DNA from: Azospirillum doebereinerae
GTDB taxonomy: Bacteria > Pseudomonadota > Alphaproteobacteria > Azospirillales > Azospirillaceae
Direction: 5' to 3'
NCBI RefSeq assembly: GCF_003989665.1
Contig: NZ_RZIJ01000005.1
Location: forward strand, 124,001-188,000
DNA length: 64,000 bases
Below, piece by piece: positions 18,163 to 30,170 of the stretch; position 1 is the first letter of the stretch; the number at the start of each line of letters is the position of its first letter. Both the position numbers and the translations under genes were made by a program. The notes under the pieces were generated by a model. It was not told the DNA's origin, searched no databases, and saw only the letters and a program-made list of their open reading frames with translations.

Positions 18163-18290
18163 GGGTAAACCCTCCAGATGAACCATTGGCCGTCGGCCAG
18201 GGATTGGGGGCGCGGCCCGGTGGCCTCGCGCCGATGCGGCCGGGTTTCCCCCGGCTGCGTTGCGGCGGACCTTAGTCGGCAAGGGCGACG

Positions 18291-18323
18291 CAATGATTAC
18301 GGTTTCATGACAGTTTCATGACG
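18291..18323 (-). promoter_or_regulatory. Pho box upstream of pstS (three 11-bp repeats)
   Basis: Reading on the minus strand towards pstS there are three 11-base units: GTCATGAAACT (from 18322), GTCATGAAACC (from 18311) and GTAATCATTGC (from 18300). The first two agree with the GTCAT half-site of the Pho box, and the 11-base spacing matches tandem PhoB binding. The third unit is degenerate. The site lies between phoR and pstS and is the expected PhoB operator of the operon. The match is by eye against the known consensus. Confidence 0.8.
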
Positions 18324-18364
18324 CCGTCGCCGGAGGGGTAACCAGCCGGGCGAAGCGGGCGGAC

Positions 18365-19912
18365 TCACCCCGCCTTGCGCTGTCCCGCCGCGTCGGAAGC
18401 GGCCGTCGAGACCGCCTCGGGAGCGGCCGGCAGGTAGACGGTGAAGGCGCTGCCGGTGCCGACCTCGCTCTCGATGGTCAGCCGGCCCCGGTGGCGGTTG
18501 AGGATGTGCTTGACGATGGCCAGCCCCAGCCCGGTGCCGCCCATCGCCCGCGACCGCGCCGCGTCCACCCGGTAGAAGCGCTCGGTCAGGCGCGGCAGAT
18601 GGGTACGGGCGATGCCCTCGCCCCGGTCGCGCACCGAGACCGACACCATGGCGGTGCCGCCACGGCCGCCCTGGCCGCCCCGTCGCACCGAGGTGGGCAG
18701 GCCGGTGAAACCGACCGTCGCGCCGTCGACCAGCGCCACCGACACCGTCACGTCGGTGTCCTCCCGGGTGTATTTGATCGCGTTGCTGACGAGGTTCTGG
18801 AAGACTTGCGTCAACTGGTCCTCATCGCCCACCACGCGCGGCAGATCCTCCGGCGCGTCCAGCCGCAGGCGGATCCGGCGCTGGGCGGCCTTCAGCTCCA
18901 GGGCGGCGATGACGTTCTCCAGCTCCTCCGCCACGTCGACCCGGCCGTTGGGCGGCATGTGCTCGTCCAGCTCGATCCGCGACAGCGACAGCAGGTCGTT
19001 GACCAGACGGGTCATCCGGCTGGCTTGGTCGTGCATGATGGAGAGGAAGCGCTCCTGAGCCTCCGCGTCGTCGCGGGCGGGGCCGCGCAGCGTCTCGATG
19101 AAGCCCAGCAGCGAGGAGAGCGGCGTGCGCAGCTCGTGGCTGGCGTTGGCGATGAAGTCGGCGCGCATCTGCTCCGACCGGCGGGCGGCGGTGACGTCGT
19201 GCAGCGTCAGGATCGCCATGCGGGTGACGACCGTGGCCACGGCCGGGGTTTCCCCGCCCGGCGCGCCGGGACCCGGATCCGGGGCCAGATCCGGAGCGGG
19301 CAGGGTGCGCTGGAAGGGCTTCACCTGCGCTTCGAAGATGCGCTCGACCGGAACCGGCAGCGTGAACTCGATGGTGCGGGAGGCGCCGCCGCGCAGCACC
19401 GAGTCCACCGCCTCCAGCACGTTCGGATTGCGCAGGGTCGACGCCAGATCCCGCCCCAGCACCTTGTCCCCGAACAGGCCGCGCCCGGCGGCGTTGACGC
19501 GGGTCACCTGCCGCTCGGCGTCCATCAGCAGCAGCGGGGCGGGCAGGGCGTCGAGAATGGACTCGTTGGTGTCGAGCTGGGCCTGCACCCGTCCGGTCCG
19601 CCACGCCGCCGAGCGGTGCAGGCGGGCGATGGAGGCCACCAGCCCGCCCAACGCGGCCGGCGTGCCCGCGGTGGAGGACGGGTCGCCATCCTCGGCCAGC
19701 CGGGCGACGTAATGGGCGACGGCCGCCGCGTCGCGGTGGTAGGTCCGCACCGCCAGCGCCGCGCCGGCCAGCCCCAGCACCGCCCCGCAGAACGCGAGCG
19801 GACCGGACAGGGCGCCCGACCGCACCGCCAGCACCAGCGCCGCCAGCAGCGGCCCCAGCGTCAGGGCGGCGGCAAGGATCAGGCGGGCGGGCGGCAGCGT
19901 CTTGAGGCGCAT
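18365..19912 (-). CDS. phoR: Phosphate regulon sensor histidine kinase PhoR
   Basis: A 515-residue kinase. Two membrane helices (about residues 10-30 and 37-55) precede a PAS domain (about 113-245). The HisKA dimer helix has phospho-His 259 in NASHELRTPLSS. The HATPase domain has the N box NLVSNAIKYT, G1 RDRGEGI and G2 GGTGLGLAIV. A Pro/Gly/Ala/Asp-rich insertion at about residues 205-226 breaks the PAS domain and is encoded by a GGATCC-type mini-repeat. Another low-complexity Gly/Arg insertion (RRGGQGGRGG) lies in the ATPase domain. It precedes the pst genes, and the Pho box lies between phoR and pstS. Confidence 0.95.
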   Translation of the reverse strand: MRLKTLPPARLILAAALTLGPLLAALVLAVRSGALSGPLAFCGAVLGLAGAALAVRTYHRDAAAVAHYVARLAEDGDPSSTAGTPAALGGLVASIARLHRSAAWRTGRVQAQLDTNESILDALPAPLLLMDAERQVTRVNAAGRGLFGDKVLGRDLASTLRNPNVLEAVDSVLRGGASRTIEFTLPVPVERIFEAQVKPFQRTLPAPDLAPDPGPGAPGGETPAVATVVTRMAILTLHDVTAARRSEQMRADFIANASHELRTPLSSLLGFIETLRGPARDDAEAQERFLSIMHDQASRMTRLVNDLLSLSRIELDEHMPPNGRVDVAEELENVIAALELKAAQRRIRLRLDAPEDLPRVVGDEDQLTQVFQNLVSNAIKYTREDTDVTVSVALVDGATVGFTGLPTSVRRGGQGGRGGTAMVSVSVRDRGEGIARTHLPRLTERFYRVDAARSRAMGGTGLGLAIVKHILNRHRGRLTIESEVGTGSAFTVYLPAAPEAVSTAASDAAGQRKAG

Positions 19913-20068
19913 GGCTGGGACCGGATTGGTGAAGGAACGGACGTTAAGCCCTTCTACACCATCGCCACGGCCCCTGCGCGGCGTTCACAAAACTTTCACC
20001 GGGGACGCCGCCCAACCCGTCCGGGGACGCGTTGAGCGGCGTTGCACCCGTTTACCGGCTCCCGCGTC

Positions 20069-22333
20069 TTACCAGGGCAGGGAGTCGTGCGCGGCCAAGG
20101 CGGCGGCGGTCACGATGTCGTTCACCGAGGACCCCATGCTGACGATCTGCGCCGGCTTGTCCAAGCCGATCAGCAGCGGGCCGATCATCTGCCCGCCGGC
20201 CATCTTGTTCAGCAGCTTGGCCGAGATGTTGGCGGAGTGCAGCCCCGGCATGATCAGCACGTTGGCCGGGCCGGACAGGCGGGAGAACGGGTAGACCCGC
20301 TTCATCAGCGTGTAGTCCAGCGCCACGTCGGCCGACATCTCGCCGTCATACTCGAAATCGACCCGCCGCTGGTCGAGGATGGCCGCCGCCTCGCGCAGCG
20401 GGTCGGTGTTGGGATGCGGGGTCTGCCCGAAATTCGAGAAGGACAGCAGCGCCACGCGCGGCTCGTGCCCCATCTGGCGGGCCTTGGCGGCGGCGCCGAT
20501 GGCGATGTCGGCCAGAGTCGCCCCGTCGGGACGCACATGCACCGTGGTGTCGGCGATGAAGACGGTGCGGTTGCGCGTCACGAAGACGTGCAGCCCGAAG
20601 ACCGGCGCGTTCGCCTTGGCGTCGATGACCCGCCGGACCTCCTCGAAGGCCACGCCGAAGCTGCGGGTCAGGCCGGTCACCATGGCGTGGGCGTCGCCCT
20701 GCGCCACCATGCAGGCGGCGAAGACGTTGCGGTCCTGGTTGACCATCCGCTGGCAGTCGCGCAGCAGGGCGCCCTTGCGCTGGAGGCGGCGGTAGAGGTG
20801 ATCGCTGTAGCGGCGGTTGGCGTCGGACAGGCGGGCGTTGTGGATTTCGAACGTGACGTTCGGCTGCCCCATCGCGACCAGCTGTTCCTTGATCACCGCC
20901 TCCCGGCCGATCAGCACCGGGGTGCCGTAGCCGGCGGAGCGGAAGGCCATGGCGGCGCGGATCGTGCGCTCCTCCTCGCCCTCGGCGAAGACGACGCGGC
21001 GCGGGTTGGTCCGCACCTTCTCCAGGATCAGCTCCAGGCTGTCGGCGGTCGGATCCAGGCGGGTGCGCAGGGAATGGCGGTAGCCCGACAGGTCGACGAT
21101 CGGCTTGCGCGCCACGCCGCTCTCCATCGCGGCCTGCGCCACGGCGGCCGGCACGGTGACGATCAGGCGCGGGTCGAAGGGCACCGGAATGATGTATTCC
21201 GCCCCGTAGCGCAGGCGTCGGCCGGAATAGGCGGCGTCCACCTCGTCCGGCACGTCCTCGCGCGCCAATGCCGCCAGCGCCTTGGCGGCGGCGACCTTCA
21301 TCGCCTCGTTGATGGTGGTGGCGCGGACGTCGAGCGCGCCCCGGAACAGGTAGGGGAAGCCCAGGACGTTGTTGACCTGGTTGGGGTAGTCGGACCGGCC
21401 GGTGGCGACGATGGCGTCGCTGCGCACGGCCTTGACCTCCTCCGGGGTGATTTCCGGGTCGGGGTTGGCCAGCGCGAAGATGATCGGCTTGGCCGCCATC
21501 GACGTGACCATCTCCTGGGTCATCGCGCCCTTGGCCGACAGGCCGACGAACACGTCCGACCCGGCGACGGCGTCCTCCAGGCTCCGCTTGTCGGTCTCGA
21601 CCGCGAAGGAGGACTTCCACTGGTTCATGCCGCTGGTGCGACCGCGATAGACCACGCCCTTGGTGTCGCACAGGACGATGTTCTCGCGCGGCACGCCCAT
21701 GGTGCAGAACAGCTCGGCGCAGGCGATGCCCGCAGCACCCGCGCCGTTCACCACCATCTTCACGTCCTTGATGTTGCGCCCGGTGATGTCGCAGGCGTTG
21801 ATCAGGCCGGCGGCGGCGATGATCGCGGTGCCGTGCTGGTCGTCGTGGAAGACCGGGATGTCGAGCAGTTCGCGCAGCCGCTCCTCGATGATGAAGCAGT
21901 CGGGCGCCTTGATGTCCTCCAGGTTGATGCCGCCGAAGCTGGGGCCGAGGAAGCGCACGCAGTTGATGAACTCGTCGACGTTCTTGGTGTCGACCTCCAG
22001 GTCGAAGCCGTCCACGTCGGCGAAGCGCTTGAACAGCACCGCCTTGCCTTCCATCACCGGCTTGCTGGCCAGCGCGCCCAAGTCGCCCAGCCCCAGCACC
22101 GCCGTGCCGTTGGAGATGACGGCGACGATGTTGCCCTTGGCCGTGTAGTCGTAGGCGAGCGACGGGTCCTCCGCGATGCGCAGGCAGGGAACCGCCACGC
22201 CCGGCGAATAGGCGAGCGCCAGGTCGCGCTGGGTCGTCAGCGGCTTGGTCGGCGTGATTTCCAGCTTGCCGGGGCGCCCGCTGGAATGCAGCAGCAGGGC
22301 TTCCTCGTCGGTGACGCGCTTGGTGTCGGACAT
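20069..22333 (-). CDS. maeB: NADP-dependent malic enzyme with phosphotransacetylase-like tail
   Basis: A 754-residue fusion. The N-terminal malic-enzyme part (about residues 1-430) decarboxylates malate to pyruvate, with VFHDDQHGTAI for metal and substrate binding and a nucleotide motif VVNGAGAAGIACAEL. The C-terminal part (about 440-754) resembles phosphate acetyltransferase (VFAEGEEERTIRAAM, GPANVLIMPGLHSANISAKL). In related enzymes this tail is regulatory and responds to acetyl-CoA, without transferase activity. The ATG at 22333 follows a GAGGA about 12 bases upstream; a TTG at 22351 is also in frame. It supplies NADPH and pyruvate during growth on organic acids. Confidence 0.96.
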   Translation of the reverse strand: MSDTKRVTDEEALLLHSSGRPGKLEITPTKPLTTQRDLALAYSPGVAVPCLRIAEDPSLAYDYTAKGNIVAVISNGTAVLGLGDLGALASKPVMEGKAVLFKRFADVDGFDLEVDTKNVDEFINCVRFLGPSFGGINLEDIKAPDCFIIEERLRELLDIPVFHDDQHGTAIIAAAGLINACDITGRNIKDVKMVVNGAGAAGIACAELFCTMGVPRENIVLCDTKGVVYRGRTSGMNQWKSSFAVETDKRSLEDAVAGSDVFVGLSAKGAMTQEMVTSMAAKPIIFALANPDPEITPEEVKAVRSDAIVATGRSDYPNQVNNVLGFPYLFRGALDVRATTINEAMKVAAAKALAALAREDVPDEVDAAYSGRRLRYGAEYIIPVPFDPRLIVTVPAAVAQAAMESGVARKPIVDLSGYRHSLRTRLDPTADSLELILEKVRTNPRRVVFAEGEEERTIRAAMAFRSAGYGTPVLIGREAVIKEQLVAMGQPNVTFEIHNARLSDANRRYSDHLYRRLQRKGALLRDCQRMVNQDRNVFAACMVAQGDAHAMVTGLTRSFGVAFEEVRRVIDAKANAPVFGLHVFVTRNRTVFIADTTVHVRPDGATLADIAIGAAAKARQMGHEPRVALLSFSNFGQTPHPNTDPLREAAAILDQRRVDFEYDGEMSADVALDYTLMKRVYPFSRLSGPANVLIMPGLHSANISAKLLNKMAGGQMIGPLLIGLDKPAQIVSMGSSVNDIVTAAALAAHDSLPW

Positions 22334-22626
22334 GAGTGTCGTGTTCCTCAACGGATATTGATGCCCGTCGGTCGTCTTTGACCCTGATGCGGTTGCGCTG
22401 CCGACGGTGGGGGCCGGATGTTAGACCCCGGAGATGGCGGTCGCCAAGTCCGCTCTCGCACGAATCATGCAAAAATCCAGTCTTCTGCGACACATCGCAT
22501 CATGTCAGCGGTAACTTGGGCCGCTTTCCTCGGCATCCTCTCAGGCGCGCGCATGCCCCGGATGCGAGGCTGGACGCCACGGGGCATAGCCGGTAGCTTG
22601 CCGGCCGTTCACAACCGATTTTCTGG

Positions 22627-23355
<729 letters not shown>

Positions 23356-23381
23356 CGCCTGAATAAGGAAGGGTTCCTCCC

Positions 23382-23981
23382 ATGGCCGCTCCCCGCCGCT
23401 TCACCGGCGACACGCTCGTGATCGCCAGCCACAACAAGGGCAAGGTCCGCGAGATCGCCGACCTGCTCGGCCCCTACGTGGCGACCTTCACCTCGGCCGG
23501 GGAGCTGGGCCTGCCCGAACCGGAGGAGACCGGCAGCACCTTCGTCGCCAACGCCGAGCTGAAGGCGAAAGCGGCGGCGGCGGCCGGTCATGTGGCGCTC
23601 GCCGACGACAGCGGTCTGGTGGTGCCGGCGCTGAACGGCGATCCCGGCATCTACTCCGCCCGCTGGGCCGGTCCGGAGAAGGACTTCGCCATGGCGATGC
23701 GAAAGGTGGAGGACGGTCTGGCCGGCAAGGCCGACCGCTCCGCCTATTTCGTCTGCGCCCTGTCGCTCGCCTGGCCCGACGGCCATGTCGAGACGGTGGA
23801 GGGACGCTGTTACGGCACTCTGGTCTGGCCGCCGCAGGGTCCGCAGGGCTTCGGCTACGACCCGATGTTCCGGCCCGACGGTTTCGCGATGACCTTCGGC
23901 GAGATGGATCCGCACAAGAAGCACGAGATGAGCCACCGCGCCGACGCCTTCCAGCAGCTCGTGGAGCGGTGCTTCCAGTGA
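23382..23981 (+). CDS. rdgB: XTP/dITP diphosphatase (non-canonical purine NTPase)
   Basis: A 199-residue Ham1/RdgB enzyme that hydrolyses ITP, dITP and XTP to keep deaminated purines out of nucleic acids. Visible motifs are [16 protein letters not shown] near the N-terminus, the catalytic region [24 protein letters not shown], and [12 protein letters not shown] followed by [11 protein letters not shown]. Length is typical. It follows rph by 26 bases with a GGAAGG site before its ATG, and its stop overlaps the probable GTG start of hemW. Confidence 0.97.
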   Translation: MAAPRRFTGDTLVIASHNKGKVREIADLLGPYVATFTSAGELGLPEPEETGSTFVANAELKAKAAAAAGHVALADDSGLVVPALNGDPGIYSARWAGPEKDFAMAMRKVEDGLAGKADRSAYFVCALSLAWPDGHVETVEGRCYGTLVWPPQGPQGFGYDPMFRPDGFAMTFGEMDPHKKHEMSHRADAFQQLVERCFQ

Positions 23982-25150
23982 CCTTTGCTCCCGTAGGCGG
24001 CGCTCCGGGCTTCGCGATCTACATCCACTGGCCCTTCTGCAAGTCGAAGTGCCCCTACTGCGACTTCAACAGCCATGTCCGCGAGCGGGTCGATCACGCG
24101 CGGTGGCGCGCCGCCCTGATCCGCGAGCTGGATCATTACGCCGACCTCACCGCCGGCCGGACGGTCACCTCGGTCTTCTTCGGCGGCGGCACGCCCTCGC
24201 TGATGGAGCCGGCGACGGTCGGCGCCGTGCTGGACCGCATCGCCGAACGCTGGCCCGTCGCCGCCGGGCTGGAGGTGTCGCTGGAGGCCAACCCGACCTC
24301 CATCGAGGCCGACAAGTTCCGCGCCTTCCGCAGCGCCGGGGTCAACCGGGTGTCGCTCGGCATCCAGGCGCTGGACGACACGTCGCTGCGCTTTCTCGGC
24401 CGCCAGCACAACGCCGCCGAGGCGACCGGCGCCATCGGGCTGGCGGCGACGATCTTCGACCGCTTCTCCTTCGACCTGATCTACGCCCGGCCGGGGCAAA
24501 GCGTCGCCGCCTGGGAGGCGGAGTTGACGCAAGCGCTGGACCACGCGGTCGGGCATCTGTCGGTCTACCAGTTGACGATCGAGGAGGGGACCGCCTTCTT
24601 CCCCCTGCACGCGCGCGGTGAACTGGTGCTGCCCGACGAGGATCTGGCCGGCGACCTCTACGAGGCGACGCAGAGCCTTCTTGGAACCGCTGGGCTTCCC
24701 GCCTACGAGATTTCCAACCACGCCCGCCCCGGCGAGGAAAGCCGTCACAACCTGACTTACTGGCGTTACGGCGATTACGTCGGCGTCGGTCCGGGCGCCC
24801 ATGGTCGGCTGACCTTGGACGGCGAGAAATTCGCCACCCGCGCTCACCGCGCTCCGGAAATCTGGCTGGAGCGGGTCGAGCGTGACGGCCATGGCGCCGC
24901 GCCCCCCGATCCCATCGACCGCGCTGCGCGCGGCACCGAACTGATGATGATGGGCCTGCGCCTGACCGAAGGCGTTCCCCTCGCCCGGCTGACCGAGGAA
25001 AGCGGGCGGGCTCCGCTGGACGTTCTCGACCCCGCCGCGCTGAAGCGTCTGGTCGAGGGCGGCTTCCTGGAAATCGACGCGGAGCGCCTGCGCGCAACTC
25101 ATGACGGCCGTCAGCGGTTGAACGCGGTGCTGGGGGCTTTGCTGGCGTAA
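23978..25150 (+). CDS. hemW: HemW, radical-SAM heme chaperone
   Basis: A 390-residue radical-SAM protein. The cluster motif is CKSKCPYC (C-x3-C-x2-C) near residue 20, preceded by IYIHWPFC, with the SAM motif FGGGTPSLM. HemW delivers heme to proteins and lacks coproporphyrinogen oxidase activity. The genuine oxidase HemN has extra N-terminal residues and a further Cys, which are absent. The start is taken as the GTG at 23978, which overlaps the rdgB stop (GTGA) and has GGAG 9-12 bases upstream; a GTG at 23969 is also in frame. Confidence 0.94.
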   Translation: MTFAPVGGAPGFAIYIHWPFCKSKCPYCDFNSHVRERVDHARWRAALIRELDHYADLTAGRTVTSVFFGGGTPSLMEPATVGAVLDRIAERWPVAAGLEVSLEANPTSIEADKFRAFRSAGVNRVSLGIQALDDTSLRFLGRQHNAAEATGAIGLAATIFDRFSFDLIYARPGQSVAAWEAELTQALDHAVGHLSVYQLTIEEGTAFFPLHARGELVLPDEDLAGDLYEATQSLLGTAGLPAYEISNHARPGEESRHNLTYWRYGDYVGVGPGAHGRLTLDGEKFATRAHRAPEIWLERVERDGHGAAPPDPIDRAARGTELMMMGLRLTEGVPLARLTEESGRAPLDVLDPAALKRLVEGGFLEIDAERLRATHDGRQRLNAVLGALLA

Positions 25151-25173
25151 ACCTTTCCAAGGTTCGGCCAACG

Positions 25174-25284
25174 CTTGCCCCCTCCCTAACCCTCCCCCGC
25201 GTTGCGGGAGAGGGAACTCCGCCGAACGCCGGCAAGGGTCCAGCCCCCTCTCCCGCCGGAGGCGGGGGAGGGATGGGGAGGGGG
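25174..25284. repeat. Intergenic hairpin repeat, copy 2
   Basis: This block lies between hemW and folA and starts with the same CCCCCTCCCT/CCCTCCCCCGC sequence as the copy at 12540. It has an inner hairpin around GCGTTGCGGGAGAGGG and a second with arms CTCCCGCC and GGCGGGGGAG at about 25249-25269. It closes with GGGGAGGGGGC. Both copies have the same layout (two hairpins separated by a 25-35 base spacer), pointing to a mobile or amplifying short element rather than chance GC-richness. Confidence 0.75.
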
Positions 25285-25313
25285 CGGAACTCAATCCCTT
25301 CGGAGCCTTTCCA

Positions 25314-25808
25314 ATGCTCATCAGCCTCGTCGTCGCCGTCTCCGCCAACCACGTCATCGGCCGCGATGGCGGCCTTCCTTGGCACTTGCCGAGCGACCTG
25401 AAGCGCTTCAAGGAACTGACCTTCGGCAAACCCCTCCTGATGGGCCGCAAGACCTGGGAGTCGCTGCCGCGCCGCCCCTTGCCGGGCCGCGACAACCTCG
25501 TCGTCAGCCACAGCCAGCCTGAGGGGGACCGCGACGGCGCCCACTGGTTCCCGGCCTTGGACAAGGCCCTGGCCTGGGCACGCGAGTCCGGCGCCGCCGA
25601 ACTCTGCGTCATCGGGGGAGCCGCGCTGTTCCGGGAAACGCTGCCGCTGGCCGATGCCCTGCACCTGACCCGCGTCGAACGGGCGGTGGAGGGCGACACA
25701 TTCATGCCGGCGATCGGACCGGAGTGGGTCGAGCGCTGGTCCAGCGACCGCTTCGAGGAAAACGGTCTGCCGTTCCGTTACATCGACTACGAACGCCGCT
25801 CCGCCTGA
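25314..25808 (+). CDS. folA: Dihydrofolate reductase
   Basis: A 164-residue enzyme reducing dihydrofolate to tetrahydrofolate with NADPH. It shows VVAVSANHVIGRDGGLPWHLPSDLKRFKE (quoted here in two parts: AVSANHVIGRDGGLPW and HLPSDLKRFKE), the cofactor motif MGRKTWESL and the C-terminal CVIGGAALFRETL. The active-site acid is the Asp in LPSDLKRF at about residue 28. No thyA lies beside it, which is common in alphaproteobacteria. It converges on parB, with the folA stop directly abutting the parB stop. Confidence 0.96.
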   Translation: MLISLVVAVSANHVIGRDGGLPWHLPSDLKRFKELTFGKPLLMGRKTWESLPRRPLPGRDNLVVSHSQPEGDRDGAHWFPALDKALAWARESGAAELCVIGGAALFRETLPLADALHLTRVERAVEGDTFMPAIGPEWVERWSSDRFEENGLPFRYIDYERRSA

Positions 25809-26729
25809 TCAGTCCTCGCCGCCCAGCCGGTGCAGCACATCGTCGAGCTGGTCGAGCGTCTGATAATGGATCGTGATGGTGCCGCGCTGCCCCTGGGGGT
25901 CGATGGCGACCTTCAGCCCGATGCGCGCCGAAATCTCCTCCTCCAGATTGAGCAGGTCGACGTCCTTGATCGCCGGCCCCGGAGCGGGGACGGATCCGGC
26001 GGCGCCCTTGCGGGGTTTCGCCGGTTGGTCGCCGCGCATCAGGTCTTCGGTTTGGCGGACGTTCAGGCCGCGCTTCACCACCTCGCGCGCCACCGAGACC
26101 GGATCCGCCGAGGTCAGCAGCGCGCGGGCGTGGCCGGCGGAGAGCGCGCCCTCCTGCACCATGCCCTTGACCGGATCCGGCAAGGCCAGCAGACGCATCA
26201 TGTTGGCGACGTGGCTGCGGCTCTTGCCGACAGCGCGGGCCAGATCCTCCTGGGTGTGCTCGAACTCCTCCATCAGACGGCGATAACCCTCCGCCTCTTC
26301 CAGTGGAGTCAGATCCTGGCGCTGGATGTTCTCGACCAGCGCGATTTCCAGCGCCTCGCGGTCGCTGAGGTCGCGGATGACGACCGGCACCTCGTGCAGC
26401 CCGGCGATCTGCGCCGCGCGCCAGCGGCGCTCGCCGGCGATCAGCTCGTAGGAGTTCGCCGTCTCCGGATCGCGACGGACCAGCAGCGGCTGGAGGATGC
26501 CCTTGTCGCGCACCGAGTCGACGAGGCCCTGGATGGCCTCCTCGTCGAATTTGCGGCGCGGCTGGTACTTGCCGGGGTGGACGAACTCGATGGGCACCTG
26601 TTTGGACTGGCGCACCTTGTCGAGCTGCGAGTAATCCTCCGTCGTCTCGCCGAAGAGGGCGGACAGCCCACGGCCGAGGCTGGCGCGCCGCGCCCCCGCG
26701 CCATCCATACGCTTGGCGTCGTCGATCAT
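25809..26729 (-). CDS. parB: Chromosome partitioning protein ParB
   Basis: A 306-residue CTP-dependent DNA clamp that loads at parS. The N-terminal part has [10 protein letters not shown] and the CTP-binding block with GERRWRAAQ. The helix-turn-helix is [20 protein letters not shown], and a C-terminal dimer domain follows ([18 protein letters not shown]). It overlaps parA by four bases (ATGA), giving a parAB operon. The genome carries matching parS sites within 1.4 to 21 kb, at 28131, 30127, 37671 and 47853. Confidence 0.98.
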   Translation of the reverse strand: MIDDAKRMDGAGARRASLGRGLSALFGETTEDYSQLDKVRQSKQVPIEFVHPGKYQPRRKFDEEAIQGLVDSVRDKGILQPLLVRRDPETANSYELIAGERRWRAAQIAGLHEVPVVIRDLSDREALEIALVENIQRQDLTPLEEAEGYRRLMEEFEHTQEDLARAVGKSRSHVANMMRLLALPDPVKGMVQEGALSAGHARALLTSADPVSVAREVVKRGLNVRQTEDLMRGDQPAKPRKGAAGSVPAPGPAIKDVDLLNLEEEISARIGLKVAIDPQGQRGTITIHYQTLDQLDDVLHRLGGED

Positions 26730-27523
26730 GCGCACAACCTCTTTTCGCGGCGCAGCACCTCGCCGGCCAGATGAATGTAAGCCTGGGATCCGGGGCAGCG
26801 CATGTCGTAGATCAGCACCGGCTTGCCGTGCGACGGCGCCTCCGAGACCTTGACGTTGCGCGGGATGACGGTGTCGTAGACCTTCTCGCCGAAGAAGCCG
26901 CGCACGTCGGCGGCCACCATGTCGGACAGGTTGTTGCGCTTGTCGAACATGGTCAGCACGACGCCGTGGATGTCGAGGTTCGGGTTGAACGCCCGCTTGA
27001 CCCGCTCGATGGTGCGGACCAGATGGCTGAGGCCTTCCAGCGCGTAGAACTCGCACTGCAACGGCACCATGACGGCGTGCGACGCCACCAGCGCGTTCAG
27101 CGTCAGAAGACCCAGCGCCGGGGGGCAGTCGATCAGCACGTAGTCGTATTCCAGCGCGCTGTTGGCGACCGCCTCGCGCAGGCGGAACTCGCGGCGCTCG
27201 GCGCCAACCAGCTCGATCTCGGCGCCCGACAGATCGACCGACGAGGTGATGATCGACAGATTCGGCACGGCGGAGTCGATGGCGGCGTCCTCCAGCGCGA
27301 CGTTGTCGAACAGCACGTCGTAGATGCCGACGCGGCGGTCCGAACGCGGAATGCCGAGGCCGGTCGAGGCGTTGCCCTGCGGGTCGAGGTCGATGACCAG
27401 CACCCGCTTGCCGATGACGGCGAGCGCCGTGGCGAGGTTGATGGTCGTCGTCGTCTTGCCGACGCCACCCTTCTGGTTCGCGATCGCGACCACGCGGGCA
27501 AGGGAGTTGGTGACGGCGGACAT
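26726..27523 (-). CDS. parA: Chromosome partitioning ATPase ParA
   Basis: A 265-residue Walker-type ATPase that moves ParB-parS complexes. The deviant Walker A is QKGGVGKTTTTINLA (about residues 18-32), with DLDPQGNASTGLGI and DCPPALGLLTLNA. The start ATG at 27523 is preferred; an in-frame ATG-like start at 27592 would overlap the rsmG stop and add a Pro/Ser-rich leader unlike ParA. Gene order mnmE-mnmG-rsmG-parA-parB is conserved in many alphaproteobacteria and supports chromosomal rather than plasmid ParA. Confidence 0.98.
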   Translation of the reverse strand: MSAVTNSLARVVAIANQKGGVGKTTTTINLATALAVIGKRVLVIDLDPQGNASTGLGIPRSDRRVGIYDVLFDNVALEDAAIDSAVPNLSIITSSVDLSGAEIELVGAERREFRLREAVANSALEYDYVLIDCPPALGLLTLNALVASHAVMVPLQCEFYALEGLSHLVRTIERVKRAFNPNLDIHGVVLTMFDKRNNLSDMVAADVRGFFGEKVYDTVIPRNVKVSEAPSHGKPVLIYDMRCPGSQAYIHLAGEVLRREKRLCA

Positions 27524-27572
27524 GGAAGCCTCTTGGGAAGCCGGAGGGCGGGAAGAGGGCGGGTTCACGGTG

Positions 27573-28186
27573 TCAGGCACGGTCAAGGTCACTCACGCGC
27601 AGGATGGTGCCGGTCGGATCGCTGCGGCTGTCGAAGCGTTCGCTCCGCAGGGTCCATCCGCCGGCAACGGCGGTCAGTTCGTCGTCGAGCGCCTGGCCCT
27701 TGAGGAACAGCGCGGTGCCGCGCGATCCCAGGAACGGGAAGGACCAGCCGAGCAGGTCCGCCAGTGGGGCCAAGGCGCGGGCCGTCACGACGTCGGCTTC
27801 GATGCCGGTGACGGTTTCGATCCGCTTGTTGTGGACGGTCACCGTCACGCCGGCCGCGCGCGCGGCCTCGCGCAGGAAGACTGCCTTGCGGGAATCGCTT
27901 TCGATCAGGTGAACCTCCGGCACGCCGAGGATCGCCAGCACCAGACCGGGGAAGCCGGCGCCGCTGCCCAGATCGACCAGCACCCGTGTCGCGTCCGGCA
28001 GCAGCGGGAAGAGCTGGGCGGAATCCAGGAAGTGGCGGCGCCACAGATCCGGCAGGGTGGAGGGGCCGACCAAGTTGATCTTCGGCTGCCACTTGCGCAG
28101 CAGAACCTCGTAGGCCGAGAGGCGTTCCAGCGTTTCACGTGAAACACCGGTGGCCTCCTGGAAGGCGGTCACGTCGAATTGGTTCA

Positions 28187-28190
<4 letters not shown>
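27573..28190 (-). CDS. rsmG: 16S rRNA (guanine527-N7)-methyltransferase
   Basis: A 205-residue SAM-dependent methyltransferase that modifies G527 of 16S rRNA. It shows [20 protein letters not shown] followed by RHFLDSAQL, the SAM motif [18 protein letters not shown] and [15 protein letters not shown]. Tandem ATGs at 28190 and 28187 overlap the mnmG stop (TGA at 28187-28189). A near-perfect parS (28131-28146) is embedded in codons near residues 15-20 (GVSRETLER), so coding and partition functions share the same bases. Confidence 0.97.
28131..28146. other. parS site inside rsmG
   Basis: CGTTTCACGTGAAACA matches the 16-base consensus TGTTTCACGTGAAACA at 15 of 16 positions, with only the first base differing. 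It lies inside rsmG, 1.4 kb from parB, and the central GTTTCACGTGAAAC is fully palindromic. ParB of alphaproteobacteria recognises this class of site. The match is by eye and binding is inferred. Confidence 0.88.
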
Positions 28191-30055
<1,865 letters not shown>

Positions 30056-30126
30056 GGGCGGGACCATAACCGAAGCGTCCCCTGACGCCAAGGGGTTGCT
30101 CCCCGACGCCGGACGCGGGTCACCGA

Positions 30127-30142
30127 TGTTTCACGTGAAACA
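30127..30142. other. Perfect parS site between mnmG and mnmE
   Basis: TGTTTCACGTGAAACA matches the bacterial parS consensus at all 16 positions and is a perfect palindrome. It lies in the 115-base gap between mnmG and mnmE, about 3.4 kb from parB and 9.6 kb from the probable origin. This should be the strongest ParB loading site in the window. Confidence 0.95.
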
Positions 30143-30170
30143 CGGGCGTCCCGGTCCGGTCGGTTGCGGC

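Noticed and set aside
17119..18186. ATG at 18186 as pstS start.
   Set aside because: It would place GGAGGG inside the coding region and break the signal peptide; the GTG at 18162 is better spaced from that site.
20042..22381. A 779-residue open frame opposite maeB.
   Set aside because: It is an antisense shadow of a conserved gene in GC-rich DNA; its composition is dominated by Ala, Gly, Arg, His and Asp and it matches no family.
23978..25150. hemN (oxygen-independent coproporphyrinogen oxidase).
   Set aside because: The N-terminus starts directly at the radical-SAM motif and lacks the extra HemN residues, so HemW fits better.
25809..27523. parAB as a plasmid partition or repABC system.
   Set aside because: There is no rep gene. 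The order mnmE-mnmG-rsmG-parA-parB and nearby chromosomal origin genes fit the chromosomal system.
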